Assembly: GCA_901538445.1 (NCBI GenBank)
Contig: LR594585.1
Span: forward strand, 1,441,500-1,505,499
Reading direction: 5' to 3'
Source: Gemmataceae bacterium
GTDB taxonomy: Bacteria > Planctomycetota > Planctomycetia > Gemmatales > Gemmataceae
DNA length: 64,000 nt
Shown here: one piece after another, positions 33,939 to 43,094 of the stretch
Position numbering within the stretch: position 1 is the first letter of the stretch
How the letters are laid out: each line of letters starts with the position of its first letter
The notes under the pieces: model-generated
What the model saw: only the letters and a program-made list of their open reading frames with translations
Told to the model about the DNA's origin: nothing
Database searches by the model: none
Made by a program: the position numbers and the translations under genes

Positions 33939-34004
33939 GGCACCGAACCAAGACCCAACGGATACGGAACACGGCGATTCGGTATCAGTGGGGTCGCGGG
34001 CGGG

Positions 34005-34619
34005 TCACGCCTTCTTCCCGTCCTTCATCATGCCCACCAGGTCGATCTTCCACGCCCCGCCCTTCTTGACGAACTTGATCGGGCTCTCCTTGTCCTTCCC
34101 GTTCGACACCTGCGTCACGGTCCCGGTCGCGGTGTCGCCCTCGACCTTGAGGTTCTTGAGAGTCCCGAACTTCATCTCGAACCCCTCGTTGCCCTTCTGC
34201 GGGAGCGCCGCGAGCATGTCGGCAATGAACCCGGGCTTGTCCTTGACCAGCGCCGCGAGTTCCTTCATCGCGGCCTCGGGGTCCTTGTTGTCCCCCTTCG
34301 GCTTGTTCTTGAGCGCGTCCTCGCCCACCCCGTGCTTCTTCAGGACGTCGGCGATCTTCTTGCTCGACTCCTTGGCGTCGGGCGGCGCGCCGGGCGCGTC
34401 GCCGAACGCGGCCGCGAAGCCGCCGACGAACACGAGGCCGCCGACCATCATCTCCTGCGACTCGTCGGTGAGGTGCCCGACCATCCGCTTGTAGTCCTTC
34501 TTGTCCGCCGCGTCCTTGAAGTCCGCGAACACCTGTTCGGGGGTCTTCGACCCACCGCACCCGACCGCCGAACCCAGAACGACGGCCATGACGGTCGCTC
34601 GGACGAACCCTGTACGCAT
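34005..34619 (-). CDS. Lipoprotein of unknown function
   Basis: 204 residues with a lipoprotein signal (TVMAVVLGSAVGCGGSK). The body is helical and Lys/Asp-rich (EQVFADFKDAADKKDYKRM) and ends in a small beta domain (TATGTVTQVSNGKDKE, GGAWKIDLVGMM), similar to DUF4878/lumazine-binding-like domains that many bacterial lipoproteins carry. That relation is a guess. ATG 34619 gives the complete lipobox. No operon partners. Confidence 0.8.
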   Translation of the reverse strand: MRTGFVRATVMAVVLGSAVGCGGSKTPEQVFADFKDAADKKDYKRMVGHLTDESQEMMVGGLVFVGGFAAAFGDAPGAPPDAKESSKKIADVLKKHGVGEDALKNKPKGDNKDPEAAMKELAALVKDKPGFIADMLAALPQKGNEGFEMKFGTLKNLKVEGDTATGTVTQVSNGKDKESPIKFVKKGGAWKIDLVGMMKDGKKA

Positions 34620-34799
34620 CACAAACCCCCGGAGAGAAGGTGGAACCGAACGCGGACAACACACAATCGTTCGCCGCACGGTCTGCGAGATTTTAGCGTG
34701 CCGCCTTCGATTCCCAAGCTGAGTTGCGGCCGCAGATCCGCGGCGCACGGCGAACCGGGGTTGCCTCACGGGGTCGGGTGTCGCGTCCCGAACCCGACC

Positions 34800-35050
34800 G
34801 AAGCCCTCCGGCCCATTCCGGCAAGCATCCAACATGGTGTTGCGCCGCGCTGGGCGGTACGCTGGGTTTGGGGTCGAGGAGCCTTGGTTCTGGTGAGCCG
34901 CGGTTTGGTTCTGGAGGGTTGGGCTTGGTTCTGGAGAGTTTCGGGTCTTTCTGGAGAGTTTCGGGTCTTTCTGGAGAGTTTTGGTTGGTTCTGGAGACCC
35001 CACCCCCCACTTCGCTCAGAACTATTTCCCACCTCCCCCCGCACACGCAA
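34800..35050. repeat. Composite repeat with 20-bp tandem units, copy 1
   Basis: Five units of a 20-bp sequence ending in TTCTGGAGAGTT-like cores at 34900-34996, followed by a conserved block with CACTTCGCTCAGAAC (about 35007-35023) and CCACCTCCCCCC (35029-35040). The same block order in reverse occurs at 47930-48200, including the non-repeat sequence beyond the tandem units (ACCCAGCGTA, on the complement). The surrounding 592-bp gap (34620-35211) has no gene. Confidence 0.85.
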
Positions 35051-35110
35051 CCGAAGCGCCCGGCCCCACACCGCCACCGGTCGGTGTGGGGCCGGGCGCT
35101 TCGGTTGCGT
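35045..35110. repeat. 29-bp perfect inverted repeat
   Basis: Arms 35045-35073 and 35082-35110 are exact complements (ACGCAACCGAAGCGCCCGGC... and its reverse), 8-base loop. A run of C follows. It is next to the composite repeat and a GCGATCCGGTACCAC motif (35145-35159). Confidence 0.9.
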
Positions 35111-35211
35111 CCCCCCCCCCCGGCTCAGGAAGCAACGGATCCACGCGATCCGGTACCACACCCCACGGGCGTGTGGTACACTCGGCGGGAACCCGCCGGA
35201 GTCACCCTCCC

Positions 35212-37428
35212 ATGATCCTCCGCACCGCTGCCGCCCTTCTGCTCGTTTCCGCACCGGCCCAGCCCGCACGGGCGGCCGACGTCTCCTTCGAGCGGGACGT
35301 GCTCCCGGTCCTCACGCGCGCCGGGTGCAACTCGGGCGCGTGCCACGGCAACCTCAACGGCAAGGGCGGGTTCAAGCTCACCCTCAAGGGCGAAGACCCC
35401 GCCACCGACCTCGCGGCCCTCACCCGCGACATGCTCGCCCGCCGCACCGACCCGCACCACCCGGCCGAGAGCCTGCTCCTCCTCAAGGGGAGCGGCGCGG
35501 TGCCGCACGAGGGCGGGAGCCGGTTCTCGGCGGCCAGCCCCGAGTACGCGGCGCTGCTCGCGTGGGTTCGGGCGGGGTGCCGGCCGGACGCCCCCGGCGG
35601 CCCGACGCTCACCAAACTCGACGTGACCCCCGCGGCGAAGATCCTCGTCGATCCGGCCGACCGGTTCCGGGTCTCGGCCGTTGCCCACTTCTCCGACGGC
35701 ACGACGCGGGACGTCACCCCGTTCGCCGCGTTCGAGTTCACCACCGTCGGCGTCGCGAAGATCACCCCCGCCGGCGAAGTCATTCGGGAGGCGACCGGCG
35801 AGACCGTGCTGCTCGTCCGCTACCTGTCGCAGGTCGCCCCGGTGCGGGTGGTGTTCCTCCCCGACCGGCCGGTCCCGGAGATGGGCGGGATGACCACGGC
35901 GCACCCGATTGACAGGCTCGTGGTCGCGCAGCTCCGCGAGCTCCGCGTGAAGCCGGCAGACCTCGCCCCGGACCACGTGTTCCTGCGCCGGGCGTACCTC
36001 GACACGCTCGGCGTGCTGCCCACCGCCGACGAGACGCGGGCGTTCCTCGACGGCACCGACCCGAAGAAGCGCGAGAGGCTCATCGACGCGCTCCTGGAGC
36101 GGCCCGAGTTCGCCGAGTACTGGGCGCAAAAGTGGTCCGACCTGCTCCGCAACGAGGAGAAGTCGCTCGACAAGAAGGGCGTGGCCGCGTTCTACCGGTG
36201 GATCGCGGCGCAGCTCGCCGCGGACCGGCCGCTCAACGAGTTCGCCCGCGACGTGCTCGCCGGGACCGGCAGCACCTACGCCAACCCGCCGGCGAACTTC
36301 TGGCGCGCGGTCCGCGAGCCCACCCAACGCGCCGAGGCGGTCGCACAGGTGTTCCTCGGCATCCGCATCGGTTGCGCCCGGTGCCACAACCACCCGTTCG
36401 ACCGGTGGACGAGCGACGAGTACTACGGGTTCTCGGCGCTGTTCGCCCGGATCGACTACCGGTTCCCCGACAACACCCGGCGCGACAAGTTCGACAAGCA
36501 CGAGTTCGTCGGCGAGCAGTTCGTGTTCCAGAACCGCACCGGAGAGGTGACCCACCCGCGGACGCAGAAGCCGGCGAGGCCCATCTTCCTCGGCGCAAAG
36601 GCCCCGACCTTCGGCCCCGACTCGGACCGCCTCACGGCGCTGGCCGACTGGGTCGCGTCGCCGGGGAACCCGTTCTTCGCCCGCACGCAGGTGAACCGCA
36701 TCTGGCTGCACCTGATGGGCCGCGGGCTCGTGGACCCGAACGACGACTTCCGGGCCACCAACCCGCCGACTAACCCCGAACTCCTCGACTTCCTCGCCAG
36801 GGACTTCGCCGCGGGCCAGTTCCGCGTCAAGCGCATGGTGCGGCAGATCATGACGAGCCGCACGTACCAGCTCGCCTCGACGGTCCGCGACGCGACGACA
36901 ATGGGCGACGACCTGCACCACTCGCACGCCGCGGTGATGCCGCTCGAAGCCGAGCAGCTCCTCGACTCGCTGGCGCAAGTGACCGGCGTGCCGGTGCGGT
37001 TCGAGGGGCACCCGCTCGGCGTGCGGGCGAACCAGGTGCCGGCCCCGCCGCAGAGCGGCCGCCGCGGGCACGACGGCATGGGCGAGCGGTTCCTGAAGAC
37101 GTTCGGCAAGCCGGACCGCCTGCTGACGTGCGAGTGCGAGCGGAACGACGACCCGGGGCTGCTCCAGGCGTTCCAGCTCATCACCGGCGAGCTGATGAAC
37201 GAGATGATCCGCACGCCGGACAACCGCCTGGGCAAACTCCTCGCCGCGGGCAAGAGCGACGCCGATGTGCTCGACGAGGTCTACCTCTCCGCGCTGTGCC
37301 GCAAGCCGACCGAGGTCGAGGCGAAGAAGCTCCTCGCGCTGCTCGCGGCCGCGAAGGACCGCCGCGCTGCGTGGGAGGACGTGCTCTGGGCGGTGCTCAA
37401 CAGCAAGGAGTTCCTGCTGCGGCGGTGA
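35212..37428 (+). CDS. DUF1549/DUF1553 planctomycete protein with N-terminal heme-like motif
   Basis: 738 residues, exported (signal TAAALLLVSAPAQPARA). The N-terminus has CNSGACHGNLNGKGGF, a CxxxCH variant of the c-type heme motif. A Big-2-like beta domain (LVDPADRFRVSAVAHFSDGT) follows, then DUF1549 (HPIDRLVVAQLRE, FLRRAYLDTLGVLPT, with IGCARCHNHPFDRW) and DUF1553 (NPFFARTQVNRIWLHLMGRG, MTSRTYQLAS). In planctomycetes such genes are usually paired with a DUF1501 gene; here the next gene is unrelated. ATG 35212 fits the signal; a TACACT box lies 30 nt upstream. Function unknown, perhaps linked to sulfated polysaccharide breakdown. Confidence 0.9.
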   Translation: MILRTAAALLLVSAPAQPARAADVSFERDVLPVLTRAGCNSGACHGNLNGKGGFKLTLKGEDPATDLAALTRDMLARRTDPHHPAESLLLLKGSGAVPHEGGSRFSAASPEYAALLAWVRAGCRPDAPGGPTLTKLDVTPAAKILVDPADRFRVSAVAHFSDGTTRDVTPFAAFEFTTVGVAKITPAGEVIREATGETVLLVRYLSQVAPVRVVFLPDRPVPEMGGMTTAHPIDRLVVAQLRELRVKPADLAPDHVFLRRAYLDTLGVLPTADETRAFLDGTDPKKRERLIDALLERPEFAEYWAQKWSDLLRNEEKSLDKKGVAAFYRWIAAQLAADRPLNEFARDVLAGTGSTYANPPANFWRAVREPTQRAEAVAQVFLGIRIGCARCHNHPFDRWTSDEYYGFSALFARIDYRFPDNTRRDKFDKHEFVGEQFVFQNRTGEVTHPRTQKPARPIFLGAKAPTFGPDSDRLTALADWVASPGNPFFARTQVNRIWLHLMGRGLVDPNDDFRATNPPTNPELLDFLARDFAAGQFRVKRMVRQIMTSRTYQLASTVRDATTMGDDLHHSHAAVMPLEAEQLLDSLAQVTGVPVRFEGHPLGVRANQVPAPPQSGRRGHDGMGERFLKTFGKPDRLLTCECERNDDPGLLQAFQLITGELMNEMIRTPDNRLGKLLAAGKSDADVLDEVYLSALCRKPTEVEAKKLLALLAAAKDRRAAWEDVLWAVLNSKEFLLRR

Positions 37429-37513
37429 GACGGCGTGCGATTGGACGAACCCGAGCGCCAACGAGGGGCGGTGTGGCCGGGCCATCACCCGCAACCCACC
37501 CCGGCAAGAAGTC

Positions 37514-38020
37514 TCAGTACCCGAGCACCAAAATTCCACGAAGTGGGAGCTGCAACCGCTGGCTGGCGTAGAGGGTCGTCAAAAACCGGCAAACGATCTC
37601 AAAGTCCGGGCGAGTCTTGTACACGTTCCGAACCGCGATCGCCAAGTAGTAGACGTCAGCCATCATGCACGCCTGAAACAGATCCTTCAGGAACTGGTTA
37701 TTGACAACACCCCGCCCAGCCTCGACTTCAACCACAAACCCTTCGTCTTGGTGATAGGCATCTGCCTCAAAGGACTTCTCCATCCGACCGTTCAGACCAA
37801 AGAGCACCGGCACACAGATTTTCTGCTCGGCCTTCTTGCCCACTTCAACAGCGAATCCCAAAGCCATCAGGTGAGGGGCAACCAGCGCGAGAACATCGTT
37901 ACTTGGGAGGTCGTAGGTAGTAGAATCGATTTGAGCTTCAACTGTTTGGAACGCTTGAACCACCGACAGCGCTCTGTCGGTCGGCCTCGCAGACCTGGGG
38001 AAGAGTTGCCACTGGATCAC
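37514..38020 (-). CDS. Possible PD-(D/E)XK-like nuclease-fold protein, lower GC
   Basis: 168 residues from a GTG at 38020, chosen because GGGAGG lies 6 nt upstream. The middle has FEADAYHQDEGFVVEVEAG, i.e. Asp, eight or so residues, then Glu-x-Glu on a hydrophobic strand, which resembles a PD-(D/E)XK core with Glu instead of Lys. It continues FLKDLFQACMMADVYYLAIAV and ends RLQLPLRGILVLGY. Base composition is clearly more AT-rich than its neighbours, suggesting acquisition. I recall similar orphan proteins in other phyla but no characterised member. Confidence 0.68.
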   Translation of the reverse strand: MIQWQLFPRSARPTDRALSVVQAFQTVEAQIDSTTYDLPSNDVLALVAPHLMALGFAVEVGKKAEQKICVPVLFGLNGRMEKSFEADAYHQDEGFVVEVEAGRGVVNNQFLKDLFQACMMADVYYLAIAVRNVYKTRPDFEIVCRFLTTLYASQRLQLPLRGILVLGY

Positions 38021-38110
38021 AGCGAGCCTCCCGGGACTCGTCGCAAAAATACTCGAAGCCCGGAGTGTTGCCACCCGGGCTTCTTGAGACTTGGTCGGAG
38101 CGCGGCCGCG

Positions 38111-38332
38111 TCAGCCGGGCCAGCGTTCCTTCTTGACCGGCTTGCCCATCGCGGCCTTGCGGATCGCGCGGATCCGGTTCCGCTCCTTGCGGGTGCGGGC
38201 CTCGCACGGCTTCTCGTAGTACTCGTGCGCCCGGATTTCCTTCTTCATGCCCGACCGCTCGATCAGCTTCTTGAACCGCCGGAGGGCGGCCCCGATCGGC
38301 TCACGGTCGTGGACTCGCATACGCAATCCCAT
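38111..38332 (-). CDS. rpsU: 30S ribosomal protein bS21
   Basis: 73 residues. The conserved core EPIGAALRRFKKLIERSGM and the basic helix (KPCEARTRKERNRIRAIRKA) identify bS21. ATG 38332 has AAGGAG 7 nt before it; a second ATG at 38320 is also possible. The protein is slightly longer than in enterobacteria because of the Lys/Arg C-terminus (GKPVKKERWPG). A TATAGT hexamer at 38434-38429 may be its -10 box. Confidence 0.95.
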   Translation of the reverse strand: MGLRMRVHDREPIGAALRRFKKLIERSGMKKEIRAHEYYEKPCEARTRKERNRIRAIRKAAMGKPVKKERWPG

Positions 38333-38428
38333 CCAGATCTCCTTCGGGCGGGTGCGGGTGGCACCCACGGTTGGCGGTTCAACGTAAATGAGGCCCGGAC
38401 CGCGCGGCGGCAATCCGGGATTCTGAGA

Positions 38429-38434
38429 ACTATA
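38429..38434 (-). promoter_or_regulatory. Possible -10 box of rpsU
   Basis: TATAGT on the minus strand about 97 nt before the rpsU ATG, in otherwise GC-rich DNA. No matching -35 found, so the call rests on the hexamer alone. A long leader for rpsU would result. Confidence 0.3.
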
Positions 38435-38557
38435 GCGAACCGCCCCGCTGCGAGCCAGCGAATTTCCTTGGACGGTGTGTCCCGGGTTGGGTCGCGTCCT
38501 CGACGCGGCCCGGTTCGCCGCGAACCCCGTGCGGCGGGCGGGGGTGGGGCCGGCCGG

Positions 38558-38563
38558 TATAAT
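38558..38563 (+). promoter_or_regulatory. -10 box immediately before the NicO gene
   Basis: TATAAT ends 7 nt before ATG 38571, with no ribosome site between. Transcription would begin at the start codon, giving a leaderless mRNA. No -35 hexamer is evident. Confidence 0.4.
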
Positions 38564-38570
38564 GCGGGGT

Positions 38571-40079
38571 ATGGTTCCCCGCACAACGCTCGCCGTGCTG
38601 CTGGTCCTGCTCTCCGCCCACGCCGCCGCGGCGCACCCGCTCACCGACGTGCGGTTCGACCGCACCGCCGCGGTGCGCCTGTCCGGGGCCGGGGTGGAGG
38701 TCGCGTACACGCTCGAACTCAGCCCGTTCGCGTTGTACCTCGACGCGGCCCGGCGGCTCCCGAAGGACGAGATCGCCAGGCTCGACAAGAGCGCCCGGAG
38801 CCTCGCGACGGCCTACGCCAAGCAGACCGCCACCGACGTCGCCGAGCAGTTCCGCGTGACCGTGGACGGCCAACCGCTGCGGCTCGCGGTGAGCGGCATC
38901 GACGTGACGATGCGCGACCACGCGAGCTGCCGCATCACGCTCCGCGCGCCGTGGCCGCCGGGCGGCGGCGACCGCACGCTCGCGATCGACGACACCACCT
39001 TCCTCGACCAGCCCGGCGTCGTGAACCTGACGGTCGATCGCAAGGGCAGCGGCGGCGGGCCGTTCGAGTTACTCGACGCGGACGAGCCGCCGATCGGCGT
39101 GCGGACGCAACACTCGTCGAAGCTCACCCCCGAGCAGGCGGCGCTGTCGCGCAAGGCATCGGCCGTCGTGCGGCTGCCCGTGCCGCATAAGCCGCCCGAG
39201 CCGAGCGCCCCCGTCGCACCCGCCCCGCTCCCCGAGCCGGTGGTGAACGCCGACGCGCCGCCCCCGGCGGGCCTGGCGGCCGACCTCGCGGCCCGTGGCC
39301 TGCCGGCGCTGTTCGACTCCGGCCTCGGGATGGGCGCGATGCTCCTCGCGGCGCTGCTGTTCGGCGCGGCGCACGCCTTCACCCCCGGGCACGGGAAGAC
39401 GCTCGTCGCGGCGTACCTCGTCGGCGAGCGCGGCACGGTGCGGCACGCGGTCCTCCTCGCGGTCGCCACCACGGTCGCACACACGGGCTCGGTGATCCTC
39501 GTCGCGGCGGTGCTGTGGGGCGTGTACGGCAACAACGTGCCGCTAGCGGCGCAGAGCGCCCTGCAACTCGTCGCGGGACTGCTCGTCATCGCCGTCGGGC
39601 TGTGGCTCCTACTCCGCCGCGCGACCGGTCAGGCTGACCACTTCCACCTGTTCGCCGGGCACCACCATCACCACCACGATCACGGCACCGGGCACGGGCA
39701 CCACCACGGGGACGGCGACCACCATCACCACCACGGTTCCGACCCGGCCGCGGCGCGGACCGACACCGCGTGGGCGCGGCTCGTGCTCATGGGCCTCGGC
39801 GGCGGGCTCGTGCCGTGCTGGGACGCGGTGCTGCTGCTCGTCGCCGCGGCGGCCGTCGGCCGGCTCGGGTTCGCGTTCCCGCTGCTGGTTGCGTTCAGCC
39901 TCGGGCTCGGCCTCGTGCTGGTCGCGCTCGGCGTCGCGGTCGTCCACGCCCACCGGGCCGGGCAGTCGCGGTTCAAGGACAGCCGGTGGTTCAAGCTGCT
40001 CCCGGTCGCCAGCGCGGCGCTGCTAGTCGGCGTCGGGTTCTGGCTGTGCAAGCAGGCGGTCCGCGGGTTCGCGGCCTGA
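38571..40079 (+). CDS. NicO/RcnA-like nickel-cobalt exporter
   Basis: 502 residues. A signal peptide and an exported N-terminal domain of about 200 residues (HPLTDVRFDRTAAVRLSG) precede a Pro-rich linker and about six membrane helices. The NicO hallmark GAAHAFTPGHGKTLVAAYLVG region is followed by VAHTGSVILV. A His-rich cytoplasmic or periplasmic loop (HHHHHHDHGTGHGHHHGDG) binds metal, and GGGLVPCWDAVLLL follows. It would export Ni(II)/Co(II) or a similar ion. An ATG at 38562 is within the TATAAT box and less likely. It diverges from rpsU. Confidence 0.9.
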   Translation: MVPRTTLAVLLVLLSAHAAAAHPLTDVRFDRTAAVRLSGAGVEVAYTLELSPFALYLDAARRLPKDEIARLDKSARSLATAYAKQTATDVAEQFRVTVDGQPLRLAVSGIDVTMRDHASCRITLRAPWPPGGGDRTLAIDDTTFLDQPGVVNLTVDRKGSGGGPFELLDADEPPIGVRTQHSSKLTPEQAALSRKASAVVRLPVPHKPPEPSAPVAPAPLPEPVVNADAPPPAGLAADLAARGLPALFDSGLGMGAMLLAALLFGAAHAFTPGHGKTLVAAYLVGERGTVRHAVLLAVATTVAHTGSVILVAAVLWGVYGNNVPLAAQSALQLVAGLLVIAVGLWLLLRRATGQADHFHLFAGHHHHHHDHGTGHGHHHGDGDHHHHHGSDPAAARTDTAWARLVLMGLGGGLVPCWDAVLLLVAAAAVGRLGFAFPLLVAFSLGLGLVLVALGVAVVHAHRAGQSRFKDSRWFKLLPVASAALLVGVGFWLCKQAVRGFAA

Positions 40080-40202
40080 CGGCCGCTCCGAAGATCGCGG
40101 TTGCGCCGGCTGGCGAACCTGGGTGCCCCGGTGATTCGCGGACATTCGCCGCGCCCCCGCCGCCGCCGCCCGCCAAACTTCTCCTGGGACCGAGGCCGAG
40201 AC

Positions 40203-41372
40203 ATGCGGATCGTGGAACTCGAAGCGCGGCACGTCCGCATCCCGCTCAAGCGGAAGATGTCGCACGCCACCTACGTCCGCACCGAGACGGACAACGTCGT
40301 CGTGCGGTGCGTACTGTCCGACGGAACCGCCGGGTTCGGCGAGGGCGTCCCCCGAGACTACGTCACCGGCGAGACCATCGACTTCTCGCTCGACCTGCTG
40401 AAGCGGACCGAGTTCGCGAAGCAACTCGATGCCGACTGTCCCGACTTCCCGGCCGCGGTCCACCTCGCCGAGAAAATCGTGCTCGCGCCCGTGCCCGGTG
40501 ACGACCGCAAGATTCAGGGGAACGCGGCCCGGTGCGCCGTCGAACTCGCGGTGCTCGACGCCTTCGGCCGGGCGTTCGGCGAGCCGCTCTCGCGGGTCAC
40601 CGAATTTGTTGCCCCCGAGCTGTACCGGTTCCGCGACCGCGTGCAGTACAGCGGCGTGCTCACCAACCCCCGCGGGTGGAAGACGCGGTTCTACCCGTTC
40701 GTGTACTGGGCGTCCGGGTTCGCCGAGACCAAGATCAAGGTCGGCATGGCCGGGCAGGACGACCCGAAGCGGCTCAAGCGGTTCCGCCGCTGGCTCGGCC
40801 GCAAGATGGACGTGCGGGTGGACGCGAACGAGGCGTGGTCCCCGGCCGAGGTCGCGGCCCGCATCCGCGAACTGGAGCCGTTCGGCGTCACGAGCGTCGA
40901 GCAGCCGGTGAAGCACGAGGACGTCGCGTGCCTCGCCGCGGTTCGCAAAGACGTGAAGACGCCGATCATGCTCGACGAGTCGCTGTGCGGCGAGATCGAC
41001 GCCGAGCGCGCGGCCGCGAACGGGTGGTGCGACCTGTTCAACATCCGGCTGTCGAAGTGCGGCGGGTTCGTGCCGAGCCTGCGGCTGGCGCAGCTCGCCA
41101 AGCGGCACGGGCTGGGCTACCAGCTCGGGTGCCAGGTGGGCGAAACCGCGGTCCTCTCGGCGGCCGGGCGGCACTTCGCAACGAGCGTTACCGACCTGCG
41201 CCACTGCGAAGGGAGTTACGATCGCCACCTCGTCCGCGAGCGGCTCGCGACGGACGACATCACGTTCCGGCCCGGCGGCTGGGCACCGGCGCTCACCGGC
41301 AGCGGGCTCGGCATCGCCATCGACGCATCGCGCCTCGACTCCGCCACACAGCGGAAGGACAAACTCATTTGA
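40203..41372 (+). CDS. Enolase-superfamily enzyme (mandelate racemase/muconate lactonizing group)
   Basis: 389 residues. The barrel residues are visible in order: Lys pair in ETKIKVGM, metal Asp in RVDANEAW, Glu in SVEQPV, Asp in MLDESL, and Lys in RLSKCGGF. This set matches dipeptide epimerases and related racemases. The reaction is abstraction of an alpha proton; the substrate cannot be fixed. GAGG lies 7 nt before ATG 40203. The stop overlaps the TTG start of the hydrolase gene, so the two are translated together. Confidence 0.88.
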   Translation: MRIVELEARHVRIPLKRKMSHATYVRTETDNVVVRCVLSDGTAGFGEGVPRDYVTGETIDFSLDLLKRTEFAKQLDADCPDFPAAVHLAEKIVLAPVPGDDRKIQGNAARCAVELAVLDAFGRAFGEPLSRVTEFVAPELYRFRDRVQYSGVLTNPRGWKTRFYPFVYWASGFAETKIKVGMAGQDDPKRLKRFRRWLGRKMDVRVDANEAWSPAEVAARIRELEPFGVTSVEQPVKHEDVACLAAVRKDVKTPIMLDESLCGEIDAERAAANGWCDLFNIRLSKCGGFVPSLRLAQLAKRHGLGYQLGCQVGETAVLSAAGRHFATSVTDLRHCEGSYDRHLVRERLATDDITFRPGGWAPALTGSGLGIAIDASRLDSATQRKDKLI

Positions 41373-42214
41373 GCAGCGCACCCGCAACGTCCGTGACCGC
41401 GTTCCGCGCCTCCGACGGGTACACGTTCTACGCCCGACGCTACCACCCCGTGGGCGCGCCGCGGGCGCGGCTCGTGTTCCTGCACGGCATACGCAGCCAC
41501 GGCGGGTGGTACACGAGATCCTGTGCGGAGTTTGCTGCGACCGGGTGCGACGTCCACTTCCTCGACCGCCGCGGCTCCGGCCTGAACACGGCACACCGCG
41601 GCGACGCGCCGAGCTTCCGCCGGCTGCTCGACGACGTCGCCGAGTATCTCCAGGCGCAGCGGGCCGAGCGGGCCGGCCTGCCGACGTTCGTGGCGGGCGT
41701 CTCGTGGGGCGGGAAACTCGCGGTGGGCTTGCAGTACCGCAAGCCGGGCCTCGCCGACGGTTTGGTGCTGCTGTGCCCGGGGCTCGTTCCGAAGGTCAAG
41801 CCGGGGCTCGCGGTCCGCGGGCTCGTCGCCCTGGCGAGCCGACTGCGGCCAAAGCGGCTGTTCCCGATTCCGCTCAACGAACCGGACCTGTTCACCGCTT
41901 CCGTTGACGCCCAGAAGTTCATCGACGCCGACCCGCACGGCCTGCGCCTCGCGACCGCCCGGTTCCTGTTCAACAGCTTCGCGCTCGACGTCTACCTGCG
42001 CCGCGCCGCCAAACGAGTGAAGGTGCCGGTGCTGCTCACGCTGGCCGAGCACGACCGCATCATCGTGAACGCCCCGACCCGCGAGTACGTTTCGCGCTTC
42101 CCGACTGAAACAACCGTAATCGAGTACGCCGGCACGCACCACACGCTCGAGTTCGAGCCGCCCGGCCACCCGTGGGTGCGCGACGTGGCCAACTGGATCG
42201 ACGCCCGGGTGTGA
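41369..42214 (+). CDS. Alpha/beta hydrolase (monoacylglycerol-lipase-like)
   Basis: 281 residues from a TTG at 41369 that overlaps the preceding stop as TTGA, with GGAAGGA upstream. Oxyanion motif HGIRSHGG, nucleophile Ser in GVSWGGK, Asp in EHDRIIVNAP and His in GTHHTLEFE form the catalytic triad. A helical cap (PGLVPKVKPGLAVRGLVALASRL) follows the nucleophile. The pairing with the epimerase-like gene suggests a shared pathway, perhaps cell-wall peptide or ester recycling, but this is inference. Confidence 0.85.
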   Translation: MSSAPATSVTAFRASDGYTFYARRYHPVGAPRARLVFLHGIRSHGGWYTRSCAEFAATGCDVHFLDRRGSGLNTAHRGDAPSFRRLLDDVAEYLQAQRAERAGLPTFVAGVSWGGKLAVGLQYRKPGLADGLVLLCPGLVPKVKPGLAVRGLVALASRLRPKRLFPIPLNEPDLFTASVDAQKFIDADPHGLRLATARFLFNSFALDVYLRRAAKRVKVPVLLTLAEHDRIIVNAPTREYVSRFPTETTVIEYAGTHHTLEFEPPGHPWVRDVANWIDARV

Positions 42215-42233
42215 TCCGCAGTCGCCCGCCCCG

Positions 42234-42887
42234 CTACGTCTCCAGGTCGCGCAACTCGGCGGTCATGTTCTCGCGGGCGCGAGCTTCGCCCTCCTCGAAC
42301 AGCACGTCGTGCCGGTAGATCCGCGGGCGGGCGAGGAACTGCCGCAGCACCGCGGCGCGCCCGGCTCTGTAGTCGGGGTCGGGCACGAAGGCGTACTCGC
42401 GTCGCACGTCCGCGGCGTACCGCCGGTAGCGCGCGTCGGCCGCGCCAAGGATCGCGAGGTCGGCGTCGATGATGACCGCGGCGTCGGGCGCGGCCGGCAA
42501 CTCCTGCCCGAGCAGGTGTGCCGTTGCCAGCACGAGCCGCTGAACGGCTCCGATGGTCGCGGTGGGCACGCCGAGAGCGACCAACTCCTCGCCCGCGAGT
42601 GCGGCGCTGCGGCCCTCGTTGTCCTTCGCCCGCGGGTCGTACACCGCGTCGTGGTACCAGACTGCCAATTGCACCGCGAGCGGGTCGCGGGTGTGCGCCG
42701 CCAGCCGGCCGGCGACGCGGAACATCTCGCCGAGGTGTTCAAGGTTGTGGTAGTGCCGGTCGGGTGCGGTGTACGCCGCGACGAGCCGGTCGAACGGCGG
42801 GTACGCCTCGGCGGGGGCGACGCCGAACGCGGCGACGAGCCGCACCCACTGGCCCTGCATCGCGTCGAGGCGCTCCGGCGAAATCAT
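42234..42887 (-). CDS. HD-domain metal-dependent phosphohydrolase
   Basis: 217 residues. HYHNLEHL near residue 46 and the HD pair in WYHDAVYDP (about 78) with later DADLAILG match the predicted HD-superfamily hydrolases of about 200 residues. ATG 42887 begins MISPERLDAM; an upstream frame to 42989 lacks protein character. The stop is 19 bp from the convergent hydrolase stop. Substrate is unknown; nucleotides are likely. Confidence 0.85.
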   Translation of the reverse strand: MISPERLDAMQGQWVRLVAAFGVAPAEAYPPFDRLVAAYTAPDRHYHNLEHLGEMFRVAGRLAAHTRDPLAVQLAVWYHDAVYDPRAKDNEGRSAALAGEELVALGVPTATIGAVQRLVLATAHLLGQELPAAPDAAVIIDADLAILGAADARYRRYAADVRREYAFVPDPDYRAGRAAVLRQFLARPRIYRHDVLFEEGEARARENMTAELRDLET

Positions 42888-42947
42888 GATCGGCCCCCGG
42901 TTCCGGTGGTTGCCCCGAGTTACCGGGCGGTGGTACAGTTTAGGATG

Positions 42948-43023
42948 AGAAGACAGAACCACAGAGGGCAGACGGGCGGGAAGCGACAAGACCCCGCGGC
43001 TTCAGGTCTGGCTTCTGTCTTCT
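42948..43023. repeat. Inverted repeat in the divergent promoter region
   Basis: AGAAGACAGAA (42948-42958) and TTCTGTCTTCT (43013-43023) are exact complements, 54 bases apart. The left side continues with spaced CAGA words. It resembles the other simple-unit inverted repeats of this window. Confidence 0.6.
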
Positions 43024-43094
43024 GATGTTCTGTCCACTCCTCCCGAGACGTGCGTCCGCGTGCGTCCGGCCCGGCCCGCGGCGATGGAGCGTCC

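Noticed and set aside
33599-33972. Open frames through the CTCTCCCC elements
   Set aside because: They encode repeated low-complexity peptide on both strands and change with the palindromes.
38021-38074. Upstream GTG for the low-GC orphan gene
   Set aside because: The GTG at 38020 has a GGGAGG site at correct spacing; the upstream one has none and adds 18 residues without protein character.
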